Shown here piece after piece: positions 17,480-24,404 of a stretch of DNA of 64,000 bases. A program made the position numbers and the translations under genes. The stretch is from the NCBI RefSeq assembly GCF_000166355.1, contig NC_014652.1:271001-335000 (forward strand), read 5' to 3'. Within the stretch, counting starts at the first letter, position 1; every line of letters starts with the position of its first letter. Origin of the DNA: Caldicellulosiruptor hydrothermalis 108 (lineage in GTDB: Bacteria > Bacillota > Thermoanaerobacteria > Caldicellulosiruptorales > Caldicellulosiruptoraceae). The notes below the pieces were generated by a model, which made no database searches, was not told the origin of the DNA, and saw nothing but the letters and a program-made list of their open reading frames with translations.

Positions 17480-17498
17480 AACGCTCAAGATGAGCGTT
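17480..17498. promoter_or_regulatory. inverted repeat upstream of the C69 gene
   Basis: Perfect palindrome AACGCTCA-AGA-TGAGCGTT. On the minus strand it contains TTGAGC, placed 17 bp before an AT-rich -10-like sequence. It could be an operator or an IS-boundary feature. Confidence 0.45.
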
Positions 17499-17532
17499 AT
17501 CAAGCTTTACATAGAATCAAAAAAGACTGGTC

Positions 17533-17595
17533 ACCCTCCTCATAATTGTAGTAAAATATGATTATATAAAACAAATTTTCTACTATGAGGAGGGT
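17533..17595 (+). promoter_or_regulatory. hairpin covering the transposase ribosome site
   Basis: ACCCTCCTCAT at the start pairs perfectly with ATGAGGAGGGT at the end, and the pairing extends through TAGTAAAAT/ATTTTCTA with a small bulge. The paired region includes the GAGGAGGG ribosome site of the transposase, so transcripts read in from outside would hide it. Confidence 0.6.
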
Positions 17596-17601
17596 TCCAA
17601 A

Positions 17602-19032
17602 ATGTTCAACACCAAACCTAAACAACTTTCTTTCATAGACCTATTCTCCCACCTAAAGGCTTCGGCTCTCTACAAGCCTGAAAGCCTCTTGGGCTTGTTC
17701 AATAAATTCATTGACTTGTCACATTATATACCTTCTTCTTTCTACAATGCCTACTACAAATATTTCGGTAAGCATAGATACTTCTCTTTAGAATCTATGC
17801 TTTGTTGCTTCCTCGTCCAAAAATTGCTCAAACTCAATACTTTAACTCAGCTTCGTGCTGTCTTACTCAACTCATTCGAACTTCGCTCATTTTGTAATCT
17901 TCATGGCAATGTCCCTTCTATCTCTACTCTTTCTCGCTTTAGAAAAATATTTGCAAGTGAAATCCATAAACTTTTTCAAAATATCTCTATCCATGCACAT
18001 AATATTTCCATCCAACAATGCCCTCAAGATTCTTCAATCTTAATCTTCGACACAACAGGTATTGTCCCAAAGGTTCGTGAAAACAATCCTAAATTCATTC
18101 ATCTACTGCTGAAAAATACCTCAAAAGCTAACCCTGAACTTCCCTCTGAAAAAGTCTACTCTCTCGTTTATTCTTCTTTGCCTAAAACTGCTAACGCTAA
18201 TTCTAACATCCGTCTTATGTTTGTAAATGGCCATTTCTGCTGGGCTTTAAAATTTGCTGTCATTACAAACGCTATCGGTATCCCTTTAGCTTTAGTACCT
18301 CTGTTTAACTATGATTCCCCTTCCTCTGACCCACAAGAAGCAAAAGCTATCTCCGACTCTAAAGGTTTAATTCCTTCGCTCGAAACCTTATTCTCCTACA
18401 TCCCCAAAAATTTCTCCACTTTCATCGCCGACAGTGCTTTGGATTCCCACAACATATACTCCACTTTAAAAAATACATTTAACTTCTCCAAAATCGTCAT
18501 TCCACTAAATACAAGAGCTTCTAAAAATACTACACCTACTTTAGACCCCAATATCGTTATTTCTGAAGATGGTATCCCTATCTGCAAAAAGTTCAACAAA
18601 CCTTTTAAACCCGAAGGCAAATGTCAGGGTAAAAATCGCTCTTTGCGCCTTAAATGGACTTGCCCTATGTCACAATACAAAGATGGCAAACGCATCTGCT
18701 CTTGCCCTCAGCCTTGTACTACCTCTAAATCGGGTAGAATGTTCTATACATACCCAGATAACTTTCGCTCTTTCCCAGGTATCAACAGAAATTCACAAGA
18801 GTTTTTTGACCTCTACAAAAAACGTGTCGCTGTAGAGCAGACTATTTACCACCTGAAATCCTACATGGGCTCTGATACTATCTCTACTTATGACCATATT
18901 TCTATTTTCTCTGATTTCTTGCTATCTGCCATTACTTTCTCGCTCTTGTTTATTCTCGCTCACAATATCAAACTCTATTGCTCTAAATTGACTATCAAAA
19001 AACTTAACAAGCTCAAAAAACTTATCGCTTAA
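17602..19032 (+). CDS. DDE transposase
   Basis: The gene is intact at 476 residues. The N-terminal third is a DUF772-type helical domain ('FSLESMLCCFLVQKLLKLNTLTQLRAVLLNS', 'SISTLSRFRKIF'). Catalytic-core positions are visible as D in 'LIFDTTGIV', D in 'TFIADSALDSH' and E in 'KKRVAVEQTIYHLKSYMGS'. A Cys-rich insertion ('KWTCPMSQYKDGKRICSCPQPC') is probably a zinc finger. The C terminus has a hydrophobic helix and a Lys-rich tail. Overall it resembles IS1182/IS4-like transposases. The coding strand is C/T-rich, unlike every neighbour, which indicates recent horizontal arrival. Confidence 0.9.
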   Translation: MFNTKPKQLSFIDLFSHLKASALYKPESLLGLFNKFIDLSHYIPSSFYNAYYKYFGKHRYFSLESMLCCFLVQKLLKLNTLTQLRAVLLNSFELRSFCNLHGNVPSISTLSRFRKIFASEIHKLFQNISIHAHNISIQQCPQDSSILIFDTTGIVPKVRENNPKFIHLLLKNTSKANPELPSEKVYSLVYSSLPKTANANSNIRLMFVNGHFCWALKFAVITNAIGIPLALVPLFNYDSPSSDPQEAKAISDSKGLIPSLETLFSYIPKNFSTFIADSALDSHNIYSTLKNTFNFSKIVIPLNTRASKNTTPTLDPNIVISEDGIPICKKFNKPFKPEGKCQGKNRSLRLKWTCPMSQYKDGKRICSCPQPCTTSKSGRMFYTYPDNFRSFPGINRNSQEFFDLYKKRVAVEQTIYHLKSYMGSDTISTYDHISIFSDFLLSAITFSLLFILAHNIKLYCSKLTIKKLNKLKKLIA

Positions 19033-19569
19033 TACTACTATTTTTTAAATCTATTTCTTACAAAAAATTTCTGGTTTTGTTTTTACTTAACCTTCTAAAA
19101 CAAGGAGTTAAGAAGGCTTAGGATATTATTGTCTTTTTTGAAGTTGTTAATTTTTGTCATATGTTTGTTGCTGATTATTTTTGTTGGTATTGATAATATT
19201 TGATTTTCACTTCTCTTTTCTTTTTGTATCTTGATTGTATTTCATGTTAGTATTGGTGCCTTTTACCTTCAATCACCACCTATTTTGCAAACGCCTAATT
19301 TTAATTATTATACCTCAAAGACAATTCTATTCTAACATCCTAATATTATTTGACTGAAGCTTTTAGAGGAATACGAAATTGAATATGTCCAGCTTGTAGA
19401 AAGAGTCAAACAAGGATGTACAGGTAGTATGGATAAATTTGAATTAAATGTTGCAAAGTTAGTTGACAAAAAAATACAAAAAAATTGTAAAAGAAAAACA
19501 AGAAAAATAAAAACACTAAAGCTAAAATAGCTGAAAATATGATACTGGCAGAGATAGAGAACACTTTGT
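19033..19569. other. gene-poor segment after the transposase
   Basis: The first 330 bases are T-rich and probably form the right end of the IS. From about 19370 the plus strand turns purine-rich and encodes a short open stretch (LLEEYEIEYVQLVERVKQG, then MDKFELN) that looks like the start of a small helical protein or a decayed gene ending at a TAG near 19530. I see no intact gene, RNA or clear terminator. Confidence 0.5.
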
Positions 19570-19893
19570 TTATGGTCCTGTGCCAACAGAGGTTATCTTC
19601 CAAAGACCTGATTCGTCTTTCTTTAAATAGAAAAATCGAAGTTCCATACCTGTTACTCGGTCAGTAAAGCCTTCGACAACGTATTGCTGACCATAAAATT
19701 TGTCAATATATTTACCGCGGATAATTTTCACATTAGACAGTGCCCATGGACCTTTGTGAAGAACAATATAAAAACGAATAGCACCTTCAGGTGTTTTGTG
19801 AAATTCTTTAGAAGTAATGACTATAGCTACTGAAAAAATAACTACCAAAAGAATCAAGATAGCAGCCAAAAGGATTTTCTTCTTCTTCTTCAT
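19570..19893 (-). CDS. small membrane-anchored hypothetical protein
   Basis: This 107-residue protein has a Lys-rich N terminus and one hydrophobic helix (about residues 7-27, ILLAAILILLVVIFSVAIVIT). The remaining 80 residues are predicted outside the membrane and beta-rich ('IRFYIVLHKGPWALSNVKII', 'YYVVEGFTD'-like strands, 'LRFFYLKKDESGLWKITSVGTGP'), resembling small NTF2-like or lumazine-binding-type extracytoplasmic domains. There is no lipobox. GAGGTGG precedes the ATG. It lies just downstream of the SPL gene on the same strand. I do not recognise a named family. Confidence 0.7.
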   Translation of the reverse strand: MKKKKKILLAAILILLVVIFSVAIVITSKEFHKTPEGAIRFYIVLHKGPWALSNVKIIRGKYIDKFYGQQYVVEGFTDRVTGMELRFFYLKKDESGLWKITSVGTGP

Positions 19894-19932
19894 ATTTCCA
19901 CCTCATACCTTTACATTAAACTCCTGCTATAA

Positions 19933-20943
19933 TTATATCACAAAAATTTTCGAAGAAGGAGCAAAATTGCCAAGTATTAAAAGTATTGTATTTATCATTT
20001 CTTCTTTTAACTCTTTCGGGTAAGTGTAGATATTTTGTGATTCTTCATAAGGAAAAGAGGTAATTTCGTTTGCAAATACTTTTTTCATTCTCTTAAGATA
20101 GTCTTTTGGAATTCTAAACACTCCAACTGAAATATCTACAATCTTATCAGGGTTCAACTCTCCGAAAACCTGTCTTAAGAACTTTTCATAAATTGATTTC
20201 CAGTCTTCAATATATAAAATTGGGTCAAAACAAAGCCTTACTTTCCAGCCATTTTCTGTAGCTTTTTTAATTGCAGAAAGTCGTGAAGATAAAGAAGGTG
20301 TGCCATGTTCAAACTTTTCTATAATTTCTTGAGGAGACAGTGTCCATGCTAAAATTACATTATCTTGAGGTTTCAAGTTTTCTAAAGCTTGGAAGTTGGT
20401 ACTTTTTGTTCTGATTTCAATTGTCAAATTTTGCTTTGAAGCTGCGTATTCAATCCATGCAGAAGAAAATGGGACAATTTTTTCAAGTGCTAAAAGGTCT
20501 GTTTCGTATGATACAGAAAGATACAGCGGCTTATTTTTCAAAACAGCATCAATCTCTTTGAAGTAGTCTTCGATGTTCACAAATGCTACTATATTTGCAG
20601 AGGAGTACATTCCTTTTAAAAAGCAATATTCACAGCTGCAAATACAGTTCAAAATGTTGCTTGTATAAAAAAAGTTACTATATCCAAAATTGTGGCAAAT
20701 TGAGGGGCCGGGATAGAGAAACTCTCCCCATTTTTTTGCAAGTATTAGTTTTTTGCTCTTTTCCTGAAGAGAGTAATTTTGCCTTGCTCTGCAGAAAACC
20801 TCTTTGTAGTTATCTATTTTAACTATTTGAGATCTTCGCAGGTTCTCTAAAATCTTTATTGTAACAGGATGAGAAAGAACAGCTTTTTCGACATAAACAT
20901 GAGAAAAATTCTTAGCTAAGAAGGATTTTTCTGAGCTTGTCAA
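19933..20943 (-). CDS. splB: spore photoproduct lyase-family radical SAM protein
   Basis: This 336-residue radical SAM enzyme is of the SPL family, which repairs the spore photoproduct (5-thyminyl-5,6-dihydrothymine) in UV-damaged DNA of spores. The cluster motif 'CICSCEYCFLKGMYSS' (about residue 99) supplies the CxxxCxxC ligands, and 'PGPSICHNFGY', 'LYLSVSYETDLLALE', 'IEIRTKSTN', 'VILAWTLSPQEIIEKFEHGTPSL' and 'VRLCFDPILYI' are family segments. The start is a TTG at 20943 with AAGGAGGG 11 bp upstream. It overlaps the end of the nucleosidase-like gene by 32 bp, indicating coupled translation. A partial second copy of its 3' end lies at 15488-15598. Confidence 0.88.
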   Translation of the reverse strand: MTSSEKSFLAKNFSHVYVEKAVLSHPVTIKILENLRRSQIVKIDNYKEVFCRARQNYSLQEKSKKLILAKKWGEFLYPGPSICHNFGYSNFFYTSNILNCICSCEYCFLKGMYSSANIVAFVNIEDYFKEIDAVLKNKPLYLSVSYETDLLALEKIVPFSSAWIEYAASKQNLTIEIRTKSTNFQALENLKPQDNVILAWTLSPQEIIEKFEHGTPSLSSRLSAIKKATENGWKVRLCFDPILYIEDWKSIYEKFLRQVFGELNPDKIVDISVGVFRIPKDYLKRMKKVFANEITSFPYEESQNIYTYPKELKEEMINTILLILGNFAPSSKIFVI

Positions 20944-21751
20944 AGTAGTTTTTGCCCTCCTTTTTAGAGTTTATTTGAACTTCAAAAAATTCAAAGATAA
21001 AATCAGGTAGTTTTTTATGCCTTATTATATAGTCTTTTAACAAACTTTCAAGCTCATTGGTCATATAAGTTGTAAGATGTAAACTGTTTTTTAGTTTATT
21101 TACAAGTAGAGGTATATTATCGATTTCAGGCGTATTGTTGCAAAATTCAAAATTTAATTTTAATAGGGAATTTATCAGACTTTCTATATGAGGAATACTT
21201 TGTTTTATCAGATTTTCAATCTCAGCAAGATTTATCTTTTCAAAGTCCAAAAAGTCATAAACAATCTTGATGCAGTGTACATTGTGCAGGGGCAAAAAGA
21301 TAGAAGCTGCTTCGAAAAATCCTGCCCCTTCCATGTCAACTGTATCCCCTTCAATTTCAAGTGGTAAGCTGTCTTTTTTCACAGGATGCATAAAACTTTC
21401 GAGTGATGCTTCTTTCATGCTATGCTGAATCAAAATATCTGGGTAGAATGCCTTTTTTGAGTGGTGATTTATTATTTTGTTGCAAAGAATAACATCACCT
21501 TTTGAAAAAGCATTTTCCACAGCTCCGCAAATCCCAATGTTCAGGGCTATATCTTTACTACCTGCTCCAAACTTTGTCAAGGCAAATGTTGTTGCAATAC
21601 TGCTCTTTACAATTCCTTCCTTGCTTTCTATAAGAAGAATATCATTGCCAGAAAAAATCTGAAATTTTGAAGGTTCATATAATTTTTTCAGGCCAAAATG
21701 TTCTATCAGAGCCTTTGCTTCTGCATGGAAAGCAGTGACAATATATATCAT
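20912..21751 (-). CDS. nucleoside phosphorylase/nucleosidase-like protein coupled to SPL
   Basis: This 279-residue protein has an N-terminal nucleoside phosphorylase-like domain (MTAN/PNP superfamily): 'MIYIVTAFHAEAKALIEHF', 'LLIESKEGIVKSSIATTFAL', 'DIALNIGICGAVENAFSKGDVILCNKI' and the late motif 'VDMEGAGFFEAASIF', where M-E-G-A corresponds to the ribose-binding MEsxa motif. The last 110 residues are helical and not recognisable. It is upstream of and overlaps the SPL gene, so the two are probably used together. A role in clearing 5'-deoxyadenosine or related nucleosides made by radical SAM chemistry is an inference. Confidence 0.78.
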   Translation of the reverse strand: MIYIVTAFHAEAKALIEHFGLKKLYEPSKFQIFSGNDILLIESKEGIVKSSIATTFALTKFGAGSKDIALNIGICGAVENAFSKGDVILCNKIINHHSKKAFYPDILIQHSMKEASLESFMHPVKKDSLPLEIEGDTVDMEGAGFFEAASIFLPLHNVHCIKIVYDFLDFEKINLAEIENLIKQSIPHIESLINSLLKLNFEFCNNTPEIDNIPLLVNKLKNSLHLTTYMTNELESLLKDYIIRHKKLPDFIFEFFEVQINSKKEGKNYFDKLRKILLS

Positions 21752-21913
21752 TAAAAGCTCGCTCCTTCAGTTGCTGTTTGCAGCTTTCAGATTCCAATTT
21801 TGATTATAACACATATCAAAATTCTCTAATATTCTTTGAAGACAGTTAACCAAAAACTTTTGATTTCATTAAATTTAAAAATATAAAGTGGTTTTCACAG
21901 ACTTAAAAAGTGC

Positions 21914-21919
21914 TATAAT
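21914..21919 (+). promoter_or_regulatory. -10 element of a structured-RNA transcript
   Basis: TATAAT at 21914-21919, preceded 16 bp upstream by TTTTCA, would start transcription near 21926, immediately before a strong RNA stem. Confidence 0.6.
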
Positions 21920-21925
21920 AAAAGT

Positions 21926-22035
21926 AGCCCTTGGCAGTAGCCTTTTCGTTTTGTGTCCTCTGAAGTAGGGGACGAAGCCTTTTCGTTCGACTGCCGGGGG
22001 TGTTTTCTTGCCTGTGGATGTTTTCTACATCTTTT
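21926..22035 (+). ncRNA. candidate structured RNA or leader element
   Basis: CCCTTGGCAGT (21928-21938) can pair along its full length with ACTGCCGGGGG (21990-22000). An inner hairpin GTCCTC/GGGGAC (21955-21960/21968-21973) has the loop TGAAGTA. Between the two stems both strands carry the same 12 bases, AGCCTTTTCGTT (21939-21950 and 21976-21987), making a symmetric internal loop. A second small hairpin (GATGT/ACATC, 22017-22031) followed by TTTT lies before the transglutaminase-like gene. I could not match it to a known riboswitch class. Confidence 0.5.
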
Positions 22036-22127
22036 ATGCACTCTGTATTTAAATGTATACAATTTTATTAGAAATATGGATAGCTTGCAAGAGATTAAGA
22101 AGAGTATATGAAAGAGGAGATGAGATT

Positions 22128-23441
22128 ATGGATTTTCTTGTATGCAAGATACCAGAGGAGATCGAGAGAGAAGAAAAGCTTGGCAATTTTTGCTTGGCTT
22201 TGAGATTAATAGACAGGTGGCTGGCTGATGAAAGAATCACTGAGGTACAAAGAAAACGTCTAATGTACGAGAAGAATAGAATAAACAGAATACTCGAAAG
22301 TTATCCTTTTTATGAAGAAACTGCTTTAAAGAAAGCAATGGAGCTGATTGATTCTTTTTCTCGAGAGGAATTTTATCACCTTTTGTCAGAAGGGTATCTT
22401 GATTACATAGTAATTGAAGGAAAAAGAAGATTCGAAGAACGCTTTGTTCACAATATAGCTTTTGCTCTTCCATCATACAGAGAAAGACTCAAGAAAGATC
22501 CTGTTGCACAGAAAGCAAGAGAATTGCTTGACAAGAGATTAGAAGAATTGACACAAGGAGACCCTCCCAAAAGATACCGAGTACGTGCAAAGATGACTGT
22601 TGCTATCAAAGACGATGCAGATCATTTTCGTGTTTGGCTTCCATTTCCAAAAGAAGAGCTTCAGGTTTGTGATGTAAAACTTGTTTCAACAAGCCAAAAA
22701 GACTATTTTCTTGCAGACAACAAGGTTTCACAGAGAACTATTTATTTTGAGGGCAAAGAAAAAGAATACTTTGTTGAGTTCGAGTACACTATAAATGAGT
22801 GGATAAACAAGGTTGATCCAGAAAAGGTTGAAGAAAATGATTTGGACGAATTTCTTGGTGAACAGCCACCTCATGTGGTGTTCACGCCATACCTGAAACT
22901 TTTAACCAACCAAGTAGTTGCTGGTGAGAACAATCCTTATTTAAAAGCGAAGAGAATCTTTGATTGGATTACAAACCATGTTAAATATTCTTATGTTCGA
23001 CCATACGCAACTTACGAGAACATATCACAATATGTTGCAGAAAACTTGAAAGGAGACTGTGGTTTTCAGGCTCTGCTTTTCATTACTATGTGCCGAATTG
23101 CTGGAATACCTGCACGATGGCAATCTGGCTGGTACATAAATCCCCTTATGGCTTCTCCACACGACTGGGCACTGTTCTACGTCAAGCCTTATGGTTGGCT
23201 TCCGGCAGACCTTTCATTTGGTGGGGCAAGACGGGAGAACGAAAAACTTCGCAGTTTCTATTTTGGCAACTTAGATGGTTTTAGGATGGTTGCAAACTCA
23301 GATTTTATGAAAGATTTTGAGCCGAAACCAAATTTCCTGCGATTTGATCCTACAGATAATCAGCTTGGTGAGGCTGAATCCTTATCTGGGAAAGTTAAAA
23401 TTGAAAGCAAGATTGAGGTAATCTCTTTTGAAGAAATCTGA
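22128..23441 (+). CDS. transglutaminase-like domain protein
   Basis: This 437-residue protein, without signal peptide, has a helical N-terminal half (about residues 1-170) and a transglutaminase-like (papain-fold) domain in the second half. The catalytic triad is visible: Cys in 'LKGDCGFQALLFITMCRIAGIPARWQSGW', His in 'ASPHDWALFYV' and Asp in 'GWLPADLSFGG'. The region before it (residues about 175-260) is a beta domain often found in these proteins. The ATG at 22128 has AGAGGAGA upstream. It is followed within 25 bp by a decayed dipeptide epimerase gene, so the original operon probably processed cell-wall or other peptides. Confidence 0.85.
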   Translation: MDFLVCKIPEEIEREEKLGNFCLALRLIDRWLADERITEVQRKRLMYEKNRINRILESYPFYEETALKKAMELIDSFSREEFYHLLSEGYLDYIVIEGKRRFEERFVHNIAFALPSYRERLKKDPVAQKARELLDKRLEELTQGDPPKRYRVRAKMTVAIKDDADHFRVWLPFPKEELQVCDVKLVSTSQKDYFLADNKVSQRTIYFEGKEKEYFVEFEYTINEWINKVDPEKVEENDLDEFLGEQPPHVVFTPYLKLLTNQVVAGENNPYLKAKRIFDWITNHVKYSYVRPYATYENISQYVAENLKGDCGFQALLFITMCRIAGIPARWQSGWYINPLMASPHDWALFYVKPYGWLPADLSFGGARRENEKLRSFYFGNLDGFRMVANSDFMKDFEPKPNFLRFDPTDNQLGEAESLSGKVKIESKIEVISFEEI

Positions 23442-23464
23442 AAAGAGGAGGGACAAAATTACAA

Positions 23465-23802
23465 ATGAGCAAGATAGCAAATGTCAAGTTCGATGTCAAA
23501 CACTACAAATATGACAAGCCTTTTCACATCACTGGAAGCATATCTTCTGAGACAACAAACGTGGAAGTTAGAAATCTGGAATAAGCGATGCTCTCTCTAT
23601 TATCGAGCTTGCAAGGAGTGCTAACCTCAGATTAATGATAGTGTGTATGTCCGAATCAAGCCTCGGGATTAACCAGAGTGTTCACTTTGCCCTGGGAACT
23701 GGAGCATTTTACTTCCATGACCTTGACAGTCATCTGATGCTGAAAGAGCCAGAGTTCAGAGGAAAATTTATTCAAAATGGAGCTAAGATGATTGGGTATT
23801 AA
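23465..23802 (+). pseudogene. dipeptide epimerase (enolase superfamily) with internal deletion
   Basis: The first 39 codons encode the start of an L-Ala-D/L-Glu-type dipeptide epimerase (MSKIANVKFDV, YDKPFHITGSISSETTNVEV), ending at a TAA (23582). In another frame from about 23587 the conserved C terminus follows: 'DALSIIELARSANLRLMI', 'CMSESSLGINQSVHFALGTGAF', 'HDLDSHLMLKEPEF'. About 240-250 central residues, including the catalytic lysines and metal ligands, are missing. It follows the transglutaminase-like gene in the same operon. Confidence 0.87.
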
Positions 23803-23847
23803 GTTATAATCTCAGTATTGACACCTCAAAAATTGTAGTATAAAATA

Positions 23848-23872
23848 AAAGTGTACTAAATCAGTATACTTT
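23848..23872. promoter_or_regulatory. operator-like palindrome before the rrf2 gene
   Basis: AAAGTGTACT-AAATC-AGTATACTTT: 10-bp arms with one mismatch. It lies 20 bp upstream of the Rrf2 start and is nearly the same as the palindrome before cooS, so it is a likely autoregulatory site. Confidence 0.75.
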
Positions 23873-23892
23873 AATTTGGCAAGGGTGAGTAA

Positions 23893-24306
23893 ATGAGACT
23901 TACGCAAGCATCCGACTATGCGCTCAGAATAGTGCTTCACCTTTCAAAGAAAAAAGGAATGGTAGTTGAGGCAGACACTATCTCAGAAGAAGAAAAGATT
24001 CCCAAAAGATTTTTGTTGAAAATATGTAGGGATTTGATAAAGGCAGGGATTATAGAATCCGCACGAGGTAAAAATGGAGGTTATATCCTTGCTAAAAATC
24101 CTGAAGACATAACAATGAAAGATGTGATACTGGCAGTAGAAGGTACCTTGGCTTTGAACAGGTGCCAGATAGACCCTTCTGCTTGTAGTAAAAGAGCTAC
24201 TGGATATTGCGCTGTGCACAAGGCTTTTTCTTCAGTGATGAAGACTGTTGCGAAGGAGTTTGAAAAGTATAACTTTGCTGAGCTTGCAAAAATGGATGGA
24301 AACTAA
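23893..24306 (+). CDS. Rrf2-family transcriptional regulator with three-Cys motif
   Basis: This 137-residue winged-helix regulator starts with the family signature MRLTQASDYALRIVLHLSKK and has the wing 'ESARGKNGGYILAKNPEDITMKDVILAVEG'. Three cysteines ('NRCQIDPSACSKRATGYCAVHKAF', about residues 93-110) are in the position that binds an Fe-S cluster in IscR, NsrR and RsrR. It probably senses redox, NO, CO or Fe-S status. The same palindrome is found before this gene and before the CO dehydrogenase gene that starts 98 bp downstream, making it the likely regulator of that operon. AAGGGTGAG precedes the ATG. Confidence 0.92.
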   Translation: MRLTQASDYALRIVLHLSKKKGMVVEADTISEEEKIPKRFLLKICRDLIKAGIIESARGKNGGYILAKNPEDITMKDVILAVEGTLALNRCQIDPSACSKRATGYCAVHKAFSSVMKTVAKEFEKYNFAELAKMDGN

Positions 24307-24335
24307 TTTCAGTTTCCATCTTTATTTTGTAGACA

Positions 24336-24360
24336 AAAGTATACTAAAATAGTATACTTT
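24336..24360. promoter_or_regulatory. operator palindrome before the cooS operon
   Basis: AAAGTATACTA-AAA-TAGTATACTTT has perfect 11-bp arms. It lies 45 bp before cooS and matches the palindrome upstream of the Rrf2 gene. Confidence 0.82.
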
Positions 24361-24404
24361 CAAAATACAAAAAATCAATTAATATTGCGGGAGGTAATGG
24401 AGCT

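Larger units (their letters stand above)
17533..19360 (+). mobile_element. insertion sequence with DDE transposase (boundaries approximate)
   Basis: The element carries one intact transposase gene at 17602-19032. From about 17530 to about 19360 the plus strand is pyrimidine-rich, unlike the purine-rich coding strands around it, and this switch is the best boundary marker I can see. A 63-nt imperfect hairpin (17533-17595) precedes the start codon. I could not identify matching terminal inverted repeats or a target duplication by eye. Confidence 0.7.

Noticed and set aside
19332..19586. 84-codon minus-strand frame before the 19570 gene
   Set aside because: Phe/Ser/Leu-rich composition is typical of the antisense of A-rich DNA; no ribosome site.
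21926..22000. Known riboswitch class (c-di-GMP, manganese, ZTP, cobalamin or fluoride type)
   Set aside because: Parts such as GGGGACGAAGCC are reminiscent of the c-di-GMP-I consensus, but the remaining conserved blocks are missing, so only an unclassified structured RNA is claimed.
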